DNA of 64,000 bases from Filifactor villosus (GTDB taxonomy: Bacteria; Bacillota; Clostridia; Peptostreptococcales; Filifactoraceae), in the NCBI RefSeq assembly GCF_042652965.1, contig NZ_JBHSHL010000050.1, positions 15,300 through 79,299 on the forward strand, read 5' to 3'. The notes beneath the pieces are model-generated. The model was not told where the DNA came from and did no database searches. It saw only the letters and a list, made by a program, of their open reading frames with translations. The first letter of the stretch is position 1. The number at the start of each line of letters is the position of its first letter. This document shows, in pieces, positions 8,807-16,630 of this stretch. Both the position numbers and the translations under genes were made by a program.

Positions 8807-9721
8807 ATGAAAACACAAAATAACAAAAAGAATTATCTGGGCAAAGGACTTGCTCTTGCACTGGGATTAAATTTAGTAGCCGGATCCATTATCGTATCTG
8901 CCGCACCCGTCAATAACATCGGACTGGAGAAGGCAAAGGCGATCGCCTTAAACGATGCAAGAGTTCCCGCTTCCAAAGCACGTTTCATCAAGACAGCTCT
9001 TGATTACGAAAACGGAAGAAAAGTTTATGACATTGAATTCTACCGTGACAACAAGGAATATGACTATGAGATCGATGCGATTACAGGTAGGATACTGGAG
9101 AAGGATACCGATATTGAAGGCTTTGTGATCTCCGCTCCCGCTTCCACGGATGTAGGATTGGAAAAAGCAAAGAACGTCGCTTTGAGGGATGCAGGTCTTT
9201 CCGCTTCTCAAGTCAAGTTCGTAAAAGCACATGTGGACTTTGATGACGGAAGAAAAGTTTATGACATCGAGTTCTACCACAACAATGTGGAGTATGATTA
9301 CGAGATCGATGCGGCTACAGGTAAGATCCGCGAGAAGGACAATGACATCAACAACTTTGTGATCCCCTCTCCCGCTTCCACGGATGTAGGATTGGAAAAA
9401 GCAAAGAACATCGCTCTAAAGGCAGCAGGATTGAGCGCATCTCAGGTGCATTTCACCAAGGCAAAGGTTGATTTCGAAGACGGAAGAAAAGTCTACGACA
9501 TCGAATTCTACCGAAACAATGTAGAATATAGTCTCGAAATCGATGCTTCTTCAGGAAAAGTTCGTGAGTATGATGTGGACACCGATGATGATCATTATAC
9601 CAACGCTCCTTCCAATAACGGGCAATATTATGACTACGATGACGACGATCATGACTATGACTACGACGATGACGACGACTACGATGATGATGACGATGAC
9701 GATGAAGATTATGACGACTAA
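8807..9721 (+). CDS. Secreted protein with three PepSY repeats and Asp/Tyr-rich tail
   Basis: 304 residues from ATG 8807, chosen because AAGGAGG lies 9 nt upstream; a longer in-frame start at 8747 has no such site. Signal peptide, three PepSY-type units (VYDIEFY and EIDA.(T/S)G signatures), then a tail of Asp and Tyr (about 45 residues). The N-terminal region is close to the 6124 gene (KGLALALGLNL) and the first repeat is most like that gene's first repeat. Same promoter class and nearly the same terminator stem. Function unknown; extracellular, probably an envelope or stress role given the operator type (inference). Confidence 0.9.
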   Translation: MKTQNNKKNYLGKGLALALGLNLVAGSIIVSAAPVNNIGLEKAKAIALNDARVPASKARFIKTALDYENGRKVYDIEFYRDNKEYDYEIDAITGRILEKDTDIEGFVISAPASTDVGLEKAKNVALRDAGLSASQVKFVKAHVDFDDGRKVYDIEFYHNNVEYDYEIDAATGKIREKDNDINNFVIPSPASTDVGLEKAKNIALKAAGLSASQVHFTKAKVDFEDGRKVYDIEFYRNNVEYSLEIDASSGKVREYDVDTDDDHYTNAPSNNGQYYDYDDDDHDYDYDDDDDYDDDDDDDEDYDD

Positions 9722-9850
9722 TCCGTCCTGACTTCACCGAATATTCTCCGATCCGACTATCAGGAGAAGAAGAATATACAATCAGCGAAAACCGTTTGCT
9801 TGACTGTAGAAGCTACACAAAGTCAATGCAACCGTTAACAATTTGATCCA

Positions 9851-9891
9851 AGATACCGAATACGTGAAACAAGCGTATTCGGTATCTTTTT
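9851..9891 (+). terminator. Rho-independent terminator after PepSY gene 3
   Basis: 14-bp perfect stem AGATACCGAATACG / CGTATTCGGTATCT followed by TTTT. Confidence 0.9.
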
Positions 9892-9927
9892 GTATGTCCT
9901 CCCTTACGCTTTCCGCTTTCTCTATTT

Positions 9928-10034
9928 ATACTATTCTCCCTAATATACAGACTTATCACTGCTGAAAAAACAACTTGGATCATCCTATTCTTCGAAACAT
10001 TCAACCTGTCAATTCTAATAGATAATCGTATTAT
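9928..10034 (+). repeat. Family B repeat
   Basis: Left end TACTATTCTCCCTAA; right end CCTGTCAATTCTAATAGATA then ATCGTATTA. Confidence 0.75.
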
Positions 10035-10111
10035 CAAACTTTTTGAAAATTTATTGATTTTTCCTTTACAGCCTGCTATAATACTTGATCATAGCGGATT
10101 TTCTTCGCAGT

Positions 10112-10231
10112 TAATACTATTCTCCGTTTGAGATGCCGGGTATACAGAATATATCATCTACCAAAAAATAATTTGAATGATTATATGTTTCAAACCATTC
10201 AACCTGTCAATTTTAATAGATAATAGTATAC
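10112..10231 (+). repeat. Family B repeat, typical copy
   Basis: Left end TAATACTATTCTCCGTTTGA and right end GTCAATTTTAATAGATAATA. Complementary arms, about 120 bp. Confidence 0.8.
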
Positions 10232-10309
10232 ATTTCCATGTGCAATCAACGAGTCTAAAAACTCAACCTACATAGATACAAAAAACCAATATCGTCTTTT
10301 AGTTCCATC

Positions 10310-10523
10310 ATTCGATCGGAGCGCCGATAATGTAAACCGTGCAAGATATAGAGATGTTTGCCAAGCAACGGCAGAATTTCGAGCGTACAAGCGGCGATGC
10401 AACGGATAACGGTGCGAAGACAGAGATCCGGTTATAGGATCTTATAACAAGAATATATTTTATACGGTAAAATACCGGTAGAAAAATAAAACCGGCAGCT
10501 ACCGTCCGACCAAGGAGGTTTTT
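10310..10523 (+). promoter_or_regulatory. GC-richer leader of the SLH/C39 gene, possible structured RNA
   Basis: This 200-nt stretch is richer in G+C than neighbouring intergenic DNA and abuts the gene. It holds small hairpins (TGCC-AAGCAAC-GGCA, GTTATA-GGATCT-TATAAC, CGGTA-AAA-TACCG). Two related segments occur (CCGTGCAAGATATAGAGAT and CGGTGCGAAGACAGAGAT). I compared it by eye with c-di-AMP and c-di-GMP riboswitch consensus motifs and found no match, so no class is assigned. Confidence 0.3.
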
Positions 10524-11972
10524 ATGAAACGAAAACGTTTATCCTGTCTTTGCCTTGCCCTTATTCTGTTTTGCGTCCCTTCCGTGAACTACGCGGACGG
10601 TTTTCGAGATGCCGAATCTTCATGGGCGAGAAGGTACATACGCTATTTTAAAGAAGAAGGTATGATAAGCGGGAACGGGGACAACCTCTTCCGTCCCGAC
10701 AAACCGATGTCTCTCGAGGAGATGACCGTGCTCTTCTACTCCTACCTTGCGGCAAACGAGCCTGAACTTATTGAGCGTGCCCTTATGATCGAGGGGACAC
10801 CGTCCTCTTCAAAAGACGATCCGGAGATCGGTAACGGGGAAGTTGTCTCAAACTCCCTCCCCTCCCTCGCAGATGACGACCGAAGCCGGGTATCGACAGA
10901 AGTATCAAAGGAAGAGGATTCCGCAGAAAACTCGGATCCTTCCTCTGCCGATACGGGAAACCTCCCTTTTTCTCAAGAAAATGTGGAGGATGCCGGTCAC
11001 ACGGATCTTGCTTCCAAGACCTCCGCCGATGATCCGGTCAGTGTCTATCTTCCTGTCAAAAGCGAGGTCCCGGAAGGGGTCTTTGATAATCGATGGTCCT
11101 ATGATACTCTGTCCTCGGCATATCGTCTCGGCCTGTTGGATCACTTTATCCTCGATTCCAACTTTAAGAACGAAGTCTTGACTCGAAACAGGATGCACCG
11201 GCTACTCAGAAACTACGATTCTCTCTCTACCTCTCAGGGAAGGTTCTCGGAAAAGGCCAAGGCCTATCGGGGATCGGTGCAAACTTCCTCGGAGGCGGAG
11301 GACATCGTCCTTGCTCCCAACCAAGTCATAACTCGCGGAGAAGCCCTGCAGATCCTCTACGAAACCTTCGAAACGCATGATCTTCCCCATAATCATAAGG
11401 TCGAGTTGCAGGTATCTCATATCAGTCAGGTAACACCGGTGTATGCACCCGTAGGCTGTGAACCCGTGTCCCTTCTGATGTGTCTCAGATACAAGGGCTA
11501 TGCGAAGGATATCTCCATCAAGGACTACCTCGATAAAGTCCCCAGGGACAAAGACGATCCCGAAGTCGCTTTTGCAGGTTCGCCCTATACACCGAACAAC
11601 AGACTGCGGACGACGATATTTCCCAAACCCTTGGCGGACTACGGTCGGACCTACGGAGCGGACGTCTCGGACTTGAGCGGTCAAGACATCGAAGGTCTGA
11701 AAAAAGAACTTTACGACGGTCATCCCGTCATCGCCTATGTGACCCTGTACTGGAGAAAACCCTACTACCGGACCTATAAGATCAAGGGAGAGACCAGGAC
11801 CTACCTGCGAAACAACCATGCTCTGGTCGTCGCGGGCTACGATCCCGCAGCGAAAAAATTCCTTGTGGTCGACCCCTACAATATCAAAAACATCAAGAAG
11901 AAATACTGGGTGGAGGAGGCCAAGTTTAAGGCGCTCTATGAAGTGCGAAAGCATGCGGTTTCGGTGCGTTAG
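10524..11972 (+). CDS. SLH-domain surface protein with C-terminal C39-like cysteine peptidase domain
   Basis: 482 residues. Signal peptide to about residue 24 (NYADG). An SLH module follows (FRDAESSWARRYIRYFKEEG...FRPDKPMSLEEM, about 27-75). Next comes an acidic Ser/Asp-rich low-complexity linker (about 85-165), then a second SLH-like segment (VFDNRWSYDTLSSAYRLGLL and following). The C-terminal third resembles the YvpB-like Peptidase_C39_2 family, with candidate catalytic Cys in APVGCEPVSLLMCL, His in NNHALVVAGYD and Asp in VVDPYN. AAGGAGG precedes ATG 10524. SLH domains usually anchor to pyruvylated wall polymer, so the enzyme is probably displayed on the surface; its substrate is unknown. 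Confidence 0.85.
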   Translation: MKRKRLSCLCLALILFCVPSVNYADGFRDAESSWARRYIRYFKEEGMISGNGDNLFRPDKPMSLEEMTVLFYSYLAANEPELIERALMIEGTPSSSKDDPEIGNGEVVSNSLPSLADDDRSRVSTEVSKEEDSAENSDPSSADTGNLPFSQENVEDAGHTDLASKTSADDPVSVYLPVKSEVPEGVFDNRWSYDTLSSAYRLGLLDHFILDSNFKNEVLTRNRMHRLLRNYDSLSTSQGRFSEKAKAYRGSVQTSSEAEDIVLAPNQVITRGEALQILYETFETHDLPHNHKVELQVSHISQVTPVYAPVGCEPVSLLMCLRYKGYAKDISIKDYLDKVPRDKDDPEVAFAGSPYTPNNRLRTTIFPKPLADYGRTYGADVSDLSGQDIEGLKKELYDGHPVIAYVTLYWRKPYYRTYKIKGETRTYLRNNHALVVAGYDPAAKKFLVVDPYNIKNIKKKYWVEEAKFKALYEVRKHAVSVR

Positions 11973-11993
11973 TATTCGATCATACGAAAGATT

Positions 11994-12122
11994 GATACTA
12001 TTCTCCGATAGAAGTATGGATATATCTATTTTTTGACTACGAAAAATTGTTCTATCTTCTATTGCTCACAGATCATTGCTCACAGATCGTTTATATTTAT
12101 AATTCAAAAGAATAACAGTATA
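11994..12122 (+). repeat. Family A repeat reaching the next gene's ribosome binding site
   Basis: Left end GATACTATTCTCCGATAGAAG, right end CAAAAGAATAACAGTATAAG, with a small internal duplication of CTCACAGATC. The last bases run into AAGGAGAAG, the ribosome binding site of the 12135 gene. Confidence 0.85.
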
Positions 12123-12134
12123 AGGAGAAGATCC

Positions 12135-12590
12135 ATGGATGATATTATAAAAGTACCTCTCATTGTACAAACCTTTATCAACGAAAAGATCATTTGTACT
12201 AAAACACCCCTACTCCCGTGTATATATGGAGATTTTGAAGACATGCAGATGGGTTATCGTTACGATCCCGTCCAAGAATGTTCATTGATCACCGAGAAAC
12301 CGGGGAGTTGGCAGAAAAGCTGGTATGTGATCGCCCAAAACGCTCTCGGCGATCCCTTCTTTTTGGATTTGGACACGGAAGATTATCCGGTTTATACAGC
12401 TATGCACGGAAGTGGCGCGTGGGAGCCGATAGTAGTTGCCGAGAGCCTTGTTCAATTTACCGAGATTCTTCACAGGATAAACGAAACGGATTTGACCTTC
12501 CCTTACAATTTAGAGTTTTTGGCGGAACAGGTCGAATCGAATAATGAATTTTGGATGGAAGTAAATGAAAGTTGCCGAGAGGATGACTGA
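12135..12590 (+). CDS. SMI1/KNR4 (SUKH)-like protein, 151 aa
   Basis: Start chosen at ATG 12135 because AAGGAGAAG lies just upstream; the longer frame from 12033 runs through a family A repeat. The central segment WYVIAQNALGDPFFLDLDTE, followed by a His-Gly and an aromatic-rich region leading to VQFTEIL, fits the SUKH fold pattern (W.vig...Gd..llDl...H). SUKH proteins commonly act as immunity proteins against secreted or contact-delivered toxins. No toxin gene is adjacent, so this would be an orphan copy. Cytosolic and acidic. The family call is moderate. Confidence 0.65.
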   Translation: MDDIIKVPLIVQTFINEKIICTKTPLLPCIYGDFEDMQMGYRYDPVQECSLITEKPGSWQKSWYVIAQNALGDPFFLDLDTEDYPVYTAMHGSGAWEPIVVAESLVQFTEILHRINETDLTFPYNLEFLAEQVESNNEFWMEVNESCREDD

Positions 12591-12610
12591 GGCAATAAAG
12601 CCAAACCAAA

Positions 12611-12640
12611 AGAGGACGGATCCTATCCGTCCTCTTGCAT
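12611..12640. terminator. Strong hairpin after the SUKH-like gene
   Basis: Perfect 11-bp stem AGAGGACGGAT / ATCCGTCCTCT with loop CCT. Flanked by A-rich DNA on the left and only a short T tract on the right, so it may act on either strand. Confidence 0.6.
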
Positions 12641-12671
12641 ATCCGTCGATCATATCCACCGATGCCGTGTC

Positions 12672-12765
12672 CTACTGTTCTCTGATAGAAGTATGGATCT
12701 ATCCGTTTTCGACCGGGAATATCTTCTATGGGTCACAATATCTATAACTCAAAAAGAATAACACG
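12672..12765 (+). repeat. Family A repeat
   Basis: TACTGTTCTCTGATAGAAG left end; AACTCAAAAAGAATAACA right end. Confidence 0.75.
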
Positions 12766-12846
12766 ACAACCTCGATCTTGTACTCCTATTATCGGAGTTT
12801 CAGATAGAGCCTGAGATCCGATGAGAAAGTATATTGTTATACTTCC

Positions 12847-12951
12847 TACTATTTTCTGATAGAAGTATGGATCTATCTATTTTTTGACCGCAAAAACTTG
12901 TTTTATTTTCTCCGGATCGCATATCCACAACTTAAAGGAAGAATAGCATTA
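12847..12951 (+). repeat. Family A repeat
   Basis: TACTATTTTCTGATAGAAG left end; ATATCCACAACTTAAAGGAA then GAATAGCATTA right end. Confidence 0.8.
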
Positions 12952-13057
12952 CTTTATTATACGAGAAATAACAGTGTTATCTTTCCGAGCATTCCACCCG
13001 TTGTTGCTCGTGACCAATAGAATCTCAATGTCCCGATATCTTGCCTTCCCATTCCTC

Positions 13058-14248
13058 TTAAAGCTCATCGACCACGATCACTTCATAGCCGTTTTTCTTA
13101 AAGTTTGCAACTTCCTTGCCGATGCGGTTGGGTCTGATCTTATAGATGGAAGCGATGTTTCCTTCCGCGATCTTCTCATCCGCAAGTTCCAAGGCCTTCT
13201 TATACAGGTCTTCCGAAGCGAACAGGACCGCATAGACCTTTTCTTCTTCCGGAGGAACAAAGCCCTGATCTTTCAATATGTTGAAGATCCTCTCAAAACC
13301 GATGGAGAAGCCTACCGCGGGAATACTCTCCTTGCTGAACTTGGTCAGCAGTCCGTCGTAGCGACCTCCGCCGGCGATCGAACCCGAAAAACCGGGAGCT
13401 ACGATCTCAAAGATGGGTCCGGTGTAATAGCCCATCCCTCTTACCAAGGTGGGATCGAATTCGATCGGATAGCGCTCCGAAACCGTCTTAATGAGCAATT
13501 TCAAATCGTTCGCGTAGTCAGTGTCCATATCTTCCAGTGAGGCATTGAGGTTCTTGAGGAAGGAATCAATCTTGTCTCTCTCATAACCCTTATCCAAAAG
13601 TTCAGCAATCACGCCTTCTTCACCTATCTTATCCGCCTTGTCCGCTATAATGCAGATGCCGGCAAACTCTTCTTCCGAAAATCCCGCTCCGATGACGATG
13701 TCTCTGAGGATGCGTCTGTCATTGACCTTGATGGTAAACTCTTCGAAACCGATGTCATACAGAGCTTTGGGAACGGTGAGCATCAGATCGATCTCCGCAT
13801 AGATGGTCGGATCTCCCAATGTGTCGACATCGCATTGAACGAACTGACGGAGTCTTCCCTTCTGATTTCTCTCCGCCCTAAACACATTTCCCATCTGAAA
13901 AGCCTTGAACGGTTTTACAAGGCTGTTCAAATTATTTGCATAAAATCTGCTGAGCGGCAGAGTAAGGTCAAAACGAAGACCCAAGTCACAGAGATCGTTT
14001 TCGGTTTTAGCTCTTTCAAGGTCGAGTTTCTCTCCCCTCTTCAACACCTTAAACAGCATCCGAAGGTTTTCGCCACCTTCGCTGTTCTCAAGATTCTCGA
14101 TATTTTCGATGATGGGTGCCTCGATCTGCGTATATCCCCTCTGTGTGTAGGCTGCCGTAATCTTTCGGGTCATATAGTTTCGAAGTCTTAAGTCTTGAGG
14201 CAAGAGGTCCTGAGTTCCCTTTGCCGGTTTGGATGATAGTTTCGCCAA
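13058..14248 (-). CDS. hisS: Histidyl-tRNA synthetase
   Basis: Class II aminoacyl-tRNA synthetase charging tRNA-His. 396 residues from a TTG codon at 14248, with AAGGAGGG 8 nt upstream and no better ATG. The class II motifs are present: the KGTQDLLP N-terminus, motif 2 FRAERNQKGRLRQF, the histidine-specific LVRGMGYYTGPIFEI and AGGGRYDGL, and motif 3 AVGFSIGFER. These catalytic histidine loops argue for a true HisRS rather than the regulatory paralogue HisZ. Slightly shorter than the usual 415-430 residues; the C-terminal anticodon-binding domain is compact. Single gene; I found no T-box in its leader, which includes a fragment of a family C repeat. Confidence 0.93.
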   Translation of the reverse strand: MAKLSSKPAKGTQDLLPQDLRLRNYMTRKITAAYTQRGYTQIEAPIIENIENLENSEGGENLRMLFKVLKRGEKLDLERAKTENDLCDLGLRFDLTLPLSRFYANNLNSLVKPFKAFQMGNVFRAERNQKGRLRQFVQCDVDTLGDPTIYAEIDLMLTVPKALYDIGFEEFTIKVNDRRILRDIVIGAGFSEEEFAGICIIADKADKIGEEGVIAELLDKGYERDKIDSFLKNLNASLEDMDTDYANDLKLLIKTVSERYPIEFDPTLVRGMGYYTGPIFEIVAPGFSGSIAGGGRYDGLLTKFSKESIPAVGFSIGFERIFNILKDQGFVPPEEEKVYAVLFASEDLYKKALELADEKIAEGNIASIYKIRPNRIGKEVANFKKNGYEVIVVDEL

Positions 14249-14252
14249 CGTA

Positions 14253-14300
14253 CTCCCTCCTTTTTATCGAAATACCGCACAGAAAGAGGGCTTAACACTT
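14253..14300. repeat. Family C repeat fragment in hisS leader
   Basis: CGAAATACCGCACAGAAAG matches the family C terminus; no opposite end found within 150 bp. Confidence 0.4.
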
Positions 14301-14610
14301 CCATTATTTTGGAAGAAAGGGTCTTCACCTGTTGTTCCATGCGGCGTTTCCTTCTCTTTTTTCTATACCGTCCTGTATCGGGAAGGCTCCCGACACAGAC
14401 ACCTTCTCACATTTTTTGTTCCGGTATATTGACACCTTTATATTCGTATTAATTTATCAATCTTTTATCTTTAATGCCGAAGATACAATATAAGGCTAAA
14501 TGTCCATATACCGGTACCCGCTCCCCGTTTCAGTCGGATAAGCGGAGCTCCTGTAAAATACTTGATTCCGGGTATCAAAAACCGATGTTGGGCTGTTTGT
14601 CCCCTTCGTC

Positions 14611-15549
14611 TTAAGCGTCGATGCTGTCCTTCAAGTAGATCTGTCCGTTGGCCTTGGGTCCTCTCGAACGACCGACGAACAGAACGAGGATAAGCAGGGT
14701 GCTGACATAGGGCACCATTGCGATCAAATGGGTGGACACGTTGATGTCCGACATTCCCATAACGATGGAGATCGCCTGTGCAAATCCGAAAAAGATGCAG
14801 GCGCCGAGCACCCCGTGAGGAGTCCACTTACCGAAGATCAGTGCAACCAGAGCAATAAATCCCTGTCCCGATACCAAGGTCTGTCTGAAGCTCGATACGA
14901 TTGCCAAAGAGAGAGAGGCTCCTCCGAGGCCTGCCAGAATCCCCGATACGATGACTGCCCAATAACGAAAGGCATACACATTGATATTGAGGGTCTCCGC
15001 CGCCTTGGGATGCTCGCCTACCGCAATATGACGAAGGCCGTACTTGGTTCGATAGAAGTAGATCCACAACACGACGACCAGAGCCAAGGCGATGTAGACC
15101 GTCGCATACTGGGCAAAGATATAGCTGAGGGCGGGATGTTCCTCCAAGGCCGACTTGAACAGAATAGGCATCTTGTTTTCGATCGGTTTGGTCTGTGTCG
15201 CCCCCTCAAAGAAGAGACGGCTCATAAAGAGTGCGATCCCCGGTCCCAAAAAATTGATCGCGATTCCCGATACGATCTGATCCGCTCCGAAGCTGACCGA
15301 TACAATAGCATGAACCAGGGCGAGCAATCCTCCCGCAAGTCCTGCCGATGCAAAAGCGAGCCAAGGATTTTGTGTATAATAGCCCACCGTAGCCGCCACC
15401 AAAGCTCCTATGGTCATCATTCCCTCAAGACCGAGGTTGACTACCCCGGATTTTTCGCTGACCATTCCTCCTAAAGCCGCATACAAAAGAGGCGTCGCAA
15501 ACATCAGTGTATTTCCTACGACCAAAGCGATTCCTTCCGCACTAAACAT
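14611..15549 (-). CDS. nupQ: Nucleoside ABC transporter permease (NupQ-like)
   Basis: 312-residue integral membrane permease of the branched-chain amino acid/ribose/BMP type, with about 8-9 hydrophobic segments. Signature SGVVNLGLEGMM near residues 34-45 and GEHPKAAETLNINV near 178-191 match the second permease of Gram-positive nucleoside importers (B. subtilis NupQ/YufQ). The start overlaps the nupP stop by 8 nt with GGGGGGAG upstream. Works with NupP, the ATPase and the BMP lipoprotein to import nucleosides; the exact substrate cannot be read from sequence. Confidence 0.88.
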   Translation of the reverse strand: MFSAEGIALVVGNTLMFATPLLYAALGGMVSEKSGVVNLGLEGMMTIGALVAATVGYYTQNPWLAFASAGLAGGLLALVHAIVSVSFGADQIVSGIAINFLGPGIALFMSRLFFEGATQTKPIENKMPILFKSALEEHPALSYIFAQYATVYIALALVVVLWIYFYRTKYGLRHIAVGEHPKAAETLNINVYAFRYWAVIVSGILAGLGGASLSLAIVSSFRQTLVSGQGFIALVALIFGKWTPHGVLGACIFFGFAQAISIVMGMSDINVSTHLIAMVPYVSTLLILVLFVGRSRGPKANGQIYLKDSIDA

Positions 15550-16630
15550 TGTTTACTCCCCCCTTCTTGGTATTCCACTTCTTGGATAAAATCTTGATAA
15601 ACAGCGGCATCGACGAGAACAAAATAATGGTTCCGATCACGATCTGTATCATCTCATAGGGTGCTCCCATCACACGTTGGATCTGTGCTCCTCCGTACTT
15701 CAAGCCCCCGAAGAAGAGTCCGCTGAGCAGAGCCCATATCGGGTGGTTGAAGGCCAAAAGAGCCACGGCAATCCCATCGAACCCGTTTCCTTCCATGGCA
15801 CTCAAGGTCGCAACATTGCCGGTTACTCCAAGCACTTGGGTCGCTCCTCCGAGTGCACAGACCGCACCGCTGATCGCCATCGAAATCACAAGGTTCTTCT
15901 TAACATTGATCCCACCGTATTCCGCCGCATCCGGATTGAAGCCGACCGCCTTGAGCGAATAACCCAGAGTTGTCTTGTTCAAAATATACCACAGGATGAT
16001 TGCCGTAACAATTGCAATAACAAAACCCATGTTGACCGGCGCGGAGAAGAAGTCCTTGATCGCAGGGTTCTCCGCCGTCTTGCGAAGTCCGGTAAACAGC
16101 TTGATACTCGCCGATGACTGAATGGAAAACGACGCTTCGCTGTCGGGCTTCTTAAAGCCGGGCAGATAGATGATAAAGTTGTTGAGGTAGAAGGCGATCC
16201 AGTTAAGCATGATGGTCGTGATGACCTCGTTGACACCGAAACGTGCCTTGATAAAGCCCGCCAGACCTCCCCACAGAGCCCCTGCGATCACTACGCAGAT
16301 AAGAATGACGGGGATGTGCAGGACAAGGGGCAGTTGCAGGAAGTATCCGACCGCTACCGCCACCAGAGAACCTATGATGTACTGGCCCTCCGCTCCGATG
16401 TTAAAGGTCCCCGTCCGAAAGGCAAACGCTACTCCCAGTCCCGTAAAGATGACGGGAGTTGCTCGAATGATCGTCCACGAAATATACTTGGGCCTGCCGA
16501 AGATCCCCTGAAAAATGACCGAATAGGCTTGAAACGGATCATAGCCCGCCGCCAACAGAGCAATCGCTCCGAAGGAGAATCCCAATACCAATGACAGTAC
16601 CAGAAAAAACAGCTTATTGTTCTTTTTCAT
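15542..16630 (-). CDS. nupP: Nucleoside ABC transporter permease (NupP-like)
   Basis: 362-residue permease, first of the pair, with an N-terminal anchor and about 8-10 membrane segments. The permease signature FNIGAEGQYIIGSL (about 74-87) and the VGFNPDAAEYGGIN loop (about 237-250) identify the BPL_2/ribose-type family. Overlaps the end of the ATPase gene by 17 nt and nupQ by 8 nt, so the three genes are cotranscribed and probably translationally coupled. GGAGGGAAG precedes ATG 16630. Confidence 0.88.
   Translation of the reverse strand: MKKNNKLFFLVLSLVLGFSFGAIALLAAGYDPFQAYSVIFQGIFGRPKYISWTIIRATPVIFTGLGVAFAFRTGTFNIGAEGQYIIGSLVAVAVGYFLQLPLVLHIPVILICVVIAGALWGGLAGFIKARFGVNEVITTIMLNWIAFYLNNFIIYLPGFKKPDSEASFSIQSSASIKLFTGLRKTAENPAIKDFFSAPVNMGFVIAIVTAIILWYILNKTTLGYSLKAVGFNPDAAEYGGINVKKNLVISMAISGAVCALGGATQVLGVTGNVATLSAMEGNGFDGIAVALLAFNHPIWALLSGLFFGGLKYGGAQIQRVMGAPYEMIQIVIGTIILFSSMPLFIKILSKKWNTKKGGVNNV

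Noticed and set aside
10310..10523. Known riboswitch (c-di-AMP or c-di-GMP) before the SLH/C39 gene
   Set aside because: The conserved core motifs of these classes could not be matched by eye; reported only as a possible structured leader.
14249..14460. T-box leader upstream of hisS
   Set aside because: The region has hairpin potential (TCGGGAGCC...GGCTCCCGA-like) and a TGGAACAAC string, but the conserved T-box core GGTGGNACCGCG is absent.
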